Source of the DNA: Centroberyx gerrardi
Lineage: Eukaryota; Chordata; Actinopteri; Beryciformes; Berycidae
NCBI RefSeq assembly: GCF_048128805.1
Contig: NC_135998.1
Coordinates: forward strand, 24,485,063-24,549,062
Length of the DNA: 64,000 bases
Direction of reading: 5' to 3'
Shown: positions 59,550 to 64,000 of the stretch, piece by piece
How positions within the stretch are numbered: position 1 is the stretch's first letter
Layout: the number at the start of each line of letters is the position of its first letter
The notes under the pieces: generated by a model
Seen by the model: only the letters and a program-made list of their open reading frames with translations
Database searches by the model: none
Told to the model about the DNA's origin: nothing
Made by a program: the position numbers and the translations under genes

Positions 59550-62500
59550 CAAACCAGTTGATTTTTTCATTCTAACAGTCTTTATTGATATTTATTAATA
59601 GCAAATTGGGATCCATTTTTGAAAAGCCAAACCAAAGAAGACAAAATGTTGTTTCTTGATACCAATAACCTGAAATAAGGAAGTAAACCAAAGTAAAGTA
59701 TTTGACAATTTTAAAACAGATGTAATATAACAATAAACAGAAGATTTAATAAATTCACCCAAAGTCAGGTGCGGCATTATAATAAAAAAAGAAACATATA
59801 TTTATTCAAAAATCTAATTATAATCCCATTCAAAAGTTGACCAATGACCTTCTTGGGAGAAAACAAGAAGAATGAAGAGTATTTATTTTCGAAATCTCAT
59901 TGCAGTGTTCATGCAGATGCTCACGAATAACACAGGAAATCTCTGCCAAGACTCTCTGGGAGCGGAGGCGAGGAGAGAGCGGCTGTCGGGATGGAACCTC
60001 TCCGCTTTCAAGCTTTCTCTGCTCTGTTTTTTTTTCACAGCTTTTGCATTATCAAAGGAAACTCAAATCCCTTCTTTCCCTCTGACTTATCTCTGCCTGC
60101 AAGGGGAGCCTGGGCTTCGTCACCGCCGCACCCGTTCCCACCCCCGAGAGCCACCCCGAGGAACTCGAGGAAAGGCCCTGGTCCTGGAACACAGTGAACA
60201 CCGTTTGACCCCCGCCGCACCAGGAAGGACACAGTGAGGGGCTGGAGGAGAGGAAGGAAAAACACCCGAAACAGCAGAAAATGCCGGTCCTTTGTTTGCC
60301 CTTTGTCCTCATGAGACGGTGTGTGTTGGCAGATTTATGCCCGCTGTCCTGGGCCAGAGTTAATGCCAGGGAGGCTGGGAGTCCAGGCGCCATCAAGGGG
60401 GATCTGCACCACCTGCCTGATCCTAATTTATCACTGCTCTTGTGTTCACCTGCTGCAGATGAATTGATTTAAAACATGCAACCCGGTCACCTTTCACCAA
60501 AAGCTGTTAAACCCCTTAAGTGTTCATTCAACTCATTACAGGCCTTTTACTGTAACATCTTTACAGTATCTTCTATCTAGATTCTACTCAACAAATTGCC
60601 TTCAAGTGTTTTTCACAACAGAGCTTTTCCCTCTCCCCTCTCTAGCTCTCTAAACACATGTTGTTATGTCTATGTATTTAAATGCGCAGCTGCAAGACAA
60701 GGTTCAAACCTGTTCTCGGTCACAGTGTGTCACCGTCCACATCCCGTCCTCAATGTGTGCTGAAAACCTAACAGTGTCAGGGGCCTACAGAGGCCATAAA
60801 AAGGCTAAAATACCACAAGAGACATTTGGTATCTATAAACCGATCTCTCTTAAATTAGAAAAAAACGATCTGCAGAGCAAAAACATGAGATAAAGATAAA
60901 ATGAAGGGGTACCTGGATAGGGCGGTTTTATTGATACAAAGCAATAAGAGTGCATTACCTCATACTGTCAAAATAACTACAGAAAATTTGACTCAAATGT
61001 ATAAACAGAACAAGAGTGCAATGGGTCAGTGTATTGAATTAGAGGTTTCAAAGCTACAGCATTCCCCTTTACTTCAAATGGCTTTATAACATCCAGTTCA
61101 ATGGGGCAGGCCTTTGTCAATATGTCTACTTTCATGATACTATCAGTTAGGCCTTCAAAGAGTCTGACATACATACTGCATGTATATGTATGCTCTCACT
61201 CTCTCTTTTGTTTATCTACACATTGAACTTACCCCATGTAATAATCTGAGTGACAGCAATGCATCAACGCTCAATAAAGACACAAAGTTATTCAACCCAC
61301 CCATTGCAGAGTGGCTTTGGATTTGGTGGATTTGGGTCAGTCTGTCCCAGTGCTGCAGCTGCACACAGAGTCAGGAAGAGACCAACCGCTGTCAGCAGGA
61401 CTTTGGTCAAGATGCCATCACCAAGACTGATCTTAGACCAGGGTTTATGTGCAATTTTCTCCTTCATCCAAAACCACTCCAAAAGAGGTGTTTTCTCTTT
61501 GTTTTCTACTACTGCTTATTTTATTGTGCTGTATCTATTTTACTTTGTAACCCTGTTTATTATAGTCCTCCCCCTTATTATCTTGTATTTTATTTATTGC
61601 ATTTTATTTTAGTGCTGAATTATTTTTATTCTGTTGTGGGTTTTTTTTATTTATTATTTTGCTTTGTGCTTGTAAAGCACTTTGTAACTGTAAGCTGTGT
61701 CTGAGTGACTCTGTCTGGACTCTGCTAGGTGAACAAGTGTCTGGTGCCTCTCAATGGCTATATGAATTTTATAGTGTTATCCAGTAAAGTATGCCTTTTC
61801 TCTCTAATCTTGTGATTATTCCTTGGGCTCTGACACCAGACCAGTTAATGAAAGGTGGTGGCAGCGTTATCTCCTCCTACTCAATCCAGTATATTCTCTA
61901 CCTTAAGTTCTGGGTTTGCTAAACCATCATCTCTTAGTAGGCTGCCCACTGAATCAAATGTGGTAGAATATAATGTAAATTAGATGAATAAAATGTAGAT
62001 CTGGATGCTAACCAGTAATAATGAATGAAAAAGTTAAACTTAGAAAAATTAAATGTATTCTTTGAATGTCAGGCCCATGTGTCCCACCTGAAACCACTGA
62101 ACCCTGTTCAAAATGTTCAGGACGCACCACTGCGCTGCTGCCCTCTTCTGGCGGGTTTTCAGTATTATGTTTGAATTAGTTTTTTTTTATTTTTTTTTTT
62201 AGAAATTAAATTAAATTAAATTAAAAAGTAGGCTACATTTTCTACATTAACCTTCCCTTTGCTCATATAATGTATGCACTATAATTTAGCCTAATTTACG
62301 TTTCTCTAACACTATATGGCAGCCATAACGGATGAGAAATATGCATGCAAGCATCTGGAAGTAGGATGTAGTGTCCTATTATCATCTCTGTGATGGGAAT
62401 ATGGAGGAGGACTTCATTAACAGATGATTCAAAGCTCAGGTGAAGTTCAGCTTTGGACCGGCTAACGTTGCTGCTGCTCGCTCTGATCCAACGATTTGTT

Positions 62501-62578
62501 TTGGATGCTGGAGACTCTGATTTTCATTTGCAATCTATCATAGTTGAACTTAATGTAACGTGGTGACGACTGCGTGAA
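58924..62578. other. No gene confirmed; repeat debris
   Basis: Contains a CA run (59513-59548) and an AT-rich stretch 61480-61700 ending in GTAAAGCACTTTGTAACTG, which resembles the 3' end of a common fish non-LTR element. A GC-richer patch at 59960-60470 has longer open frames but no recognised domain. The last 150 bp or so lead into the exon at 62579 and may be promoter or 5' UTR. Confidence 0.4.
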
Positions 62579-62883
62579 ATGAAGCCGAGAAAGCGACACG
62601 TTTTGTTGTTGTTAGTGTTGATGCTCGTGTGCACTGGCAGCTTTCAACACCGTGGACAAGACACAACACATCCCATGGACACTCAATCACATACAGTGAC
62701 GACTCAGATAAGCATTTATTGCTTCAGTTCTAATAAACTGAGGCGATTGAGCCCATCAATAGGCTACCAGCATAGCAGTTGGCATGGCAGCGGCTCTTAC
62801 TGGCTTTTTGGCCAGGTACCAGAATATTTTGTATTATTTACACCAATGCTGTCGACCGGAGTGGATTTCTTTCAACAGATCAG
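62579..62883 (+). CDS. Candidate first exon of unidentified secreted or membrane protein
   Basis: From ATG 62579 the frame begins MKPRKRHVLLLLVLMLVCTG, a clear signal peptide or signal anchor. About 80 more residues follow, including SIYCFSSNKLRRLSPSIGYQ and LFGQVPEYFVLFTP. The frame reaches an AG|GTAATG donor-like site at 62883 and would otherwise stop at TAA two codons later (102 aa). No downstream exon was identified before the next candidate start at 63139. Family not recognised. It may be a true first exon, a small secreted protein or a chance frame. Confidence 0.35.
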
Positions 62884-63138
62884 GTAATGTTGGGAGCATC
62901 CAGCAAACATAACCTAAGTTTGAGCGTTTGATTTTGAACACACCCGTAATGGCAACTGGGTAGCCTAATACGGGAATACAACCAACTACGAAGCTTGTGG
63001 TCTGTAACGCGTTACTTTGAAACCTTTACGGTGTCGTTAGCGATAGGTTTCCGTTTTTTGTCAGACTCGTTGCCGCTGGCGCTCTGTTGACTGCAAGGAG
63101 GTGACTGTTGCTAGGTTACCGGTACGCTAACCACAAAA

Positions 63139-63187
63139 ATGGCAGACAGCGCCCACAGTTTCGGAAGTTGGAATTTAACTTTTTCAG
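63139..63187 (+). CDS. Possible short first coding exon
   Basis: ATG in a CAAAAATGGC context (a YY1-like start element often found at vertebrate promoters) starts MADSAHSFGSWNLTFS. It runs into CAG|GTGATT, a usable donor, leaving phase 1. The frame would stop after five more codons if not spliced. No following exon was identified. Confidence 0.22.
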
Positions 63188-63503
63188 GTGATTCATATTA
63201 TTAACACAAGAGAAAAAGAGCGTTGCGTTGGTTTTTCTGTGTTTCCAATGGACAAACGTGTAGGCCTATGACAGATGATCTATGGACAATAAACAAAAAT
63301 AAGATCCAAGATCTGAAGATAGATGTTTACCTTTTTTAATTATTAATCTTTGTTCAGCCATGTAGTCAAGAAAGGCTTTTTCATTTTTTTCACCTAATCA
63401 GAGCGCCTATGCTTGTAATAATGATATTCCGTGCGATCGCCTACAGCGACATTGATCAACATCAGACAGCTACCCTGCTCTACAGAGAGCGACACAGACA
63501 TAA

Positions 63504-63587
63504 GGGTGTGAGGATAGGTCACAGATCTATAGGTCACCCTATCCTACACAGAGGATAGGGTGTGAGGATAGGTCACACCCTATCCTC
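63504..63587. repeat. Local tandem and inverted repeat of a GAGGATAGG(G)T unit
   Basis: GGGTGTGAGGATAGGTCACA occurs at 63504-63523 and again at 63558-63577. In addition, GAGGATAGGGTGTGA (63551-63565) and TCACACCCTATCCTC (63573-63587) form a perfect 15-bp inverted repeat with a 7-bp spacer. It lies just upstream of the torsin-like exon. Confidence 0.75.
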
Positions 63588-63703
63588 CAACTCTCGTGAA
63601 CAGACACGTCTCCTCAACAAAATGCGGATACCTTATGACCGTCGAATCACGGGTTATGATTTCATCAGATAACACTAATGCCCGCCATTAAGTGGTTTCG
63701 ACA

Positions 63704-63866
63704 ATGAAACCAACGTACAAATCTTTGTTGTTCTATGTTTCAATCGCAAGTGTCGCGTTCGATCCAACATCGGTTTTTGTCGCTATTAGTGCAACTATAG
63801 GCAAGTTGATCTATGAAGTTTTGCCTGAACGATGCAATCCCGGATGGATCGCCTTTAACGCAACTG
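63704..63866 (+). CDS. Torsin-family protein, first coding exon (gene continues off the window)
   Basis: From ATG 63704, 54 codons plus one base lead to the donor G|GTGAGG at 63867. The product starts MKPTYKSLLFYVSIASVA (signal peptide). It continues FDPTSVFVAISATIGKLIYE (hydrophobic stretch) and ERCNPGWIAFNATG. Torsins, ER-lumen and nuclear-envelope AAA+ ATPases, have the same layout: signal peptide, A-F/V-E/D-P-I/T start, hydrophobic segment, Cys, then W-I-x-F/L-N-x-T-G just before the first conserved GQH-containing exon. An in-frame GTG at 63692 is less likely as a start. Walker motifs would lie beyond 64000 and cannot be seen, so the call rests on the N-terminus only. Confidence 0.55.
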
Positions 63867-64000
63867 GTGAGGACATGCACAGGGTGTGTTTGTGTCTGTG
63901 CTGTGTCCGTAGCAGCGAGTGTTGTTTTGATCTGTAAGATCTGTAACTAGAAAAGGTTACATTTTCTGAAGAAAATTTGTGTGCTGGCTTCAGTTTGAAA

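Noticed and set aside
59872..60472. GC-richer open frames considered as coding exons
   Set aside because: Frames overlap on both strands, no domain recognised, no convincing acceptor/donor pair.

Overview
The window is nuclear DNA of a ray-finned (teleost) fish. The evidence is spliced vertebrate genes with GT-AG introns, dense CA/TG microsatellites, L2-type and RTE/jockey-type LINE fragments, Harbinger and hAT relics, and a vertebrate microRNA locus. No prokaryotic or viral gene set is present.

The core is a recognisable vertebrate synteny block. A six-exon acyltransferase gene, agpat2 (+ strand, coding 10185-26650, 270 aa), lies tail-to-tail with egfl7 (- strand, coding 30375-35991, eight coding exons, 303 aa). 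An intron of egfl7 carries mir-126 (- strand, hairpin about 33228-33314, both mature arms readable). Human 9q34 has the same convergent AGPAT2-EGFL7/MIR126 order, and this helps decide agpat2 over agpat1. Agpat2 makes phosphatidic acid in the ER. Egfl7 is a secreted endothelial matrix protein, and miR-126 is its co-transcribed endothelial microRNA. A TATA-containing candidate first exon for egfl7 lies at about 40451-40655.

Left part (1-10 kb): the end of an unidentified gene, apparently split by an L2 LINE. An exon starts at 112, the LINE fills about 205-1888, and a repeat-containing reading frame runs 1890-2996, with 54 more open codons after an in-frame TAG. Next come further LINE pieces (4395-5203, 6030-6900, 8040-8870), a fold-back element (5643-5827) and a Harbinger/MADF relic (7642-8010).

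Middle: agpat2 intron 1 (8.65 kb) and intron 5 are loaded with DNA transposons. One is a 668-bp Harbinger derivative with intact TIRs and a TAA target duplication. About 90% of intron 5 is one TIR element.

Right part (41-62.5 kb): largely gene-free, with many microsatellites, two LINE fragments, a long near-perfect hairpin (57628-57815) and a 223-bp hAT MITE with a perfect 8-bp duplication. At the right edge (62.5-64 kb) there are candidate first exons on the + strand. The last (63704-63866) looks like the first coding exon of a torsin-family gene that continues beyond the window.

I found no convincing new multi-gene system. The most unusual items are the LINE-split repeat protein at the left edge, the egfl7 splice donor embedded in a CA microsatellite, the long hairpin at 57.7 kb and the nested transposons.
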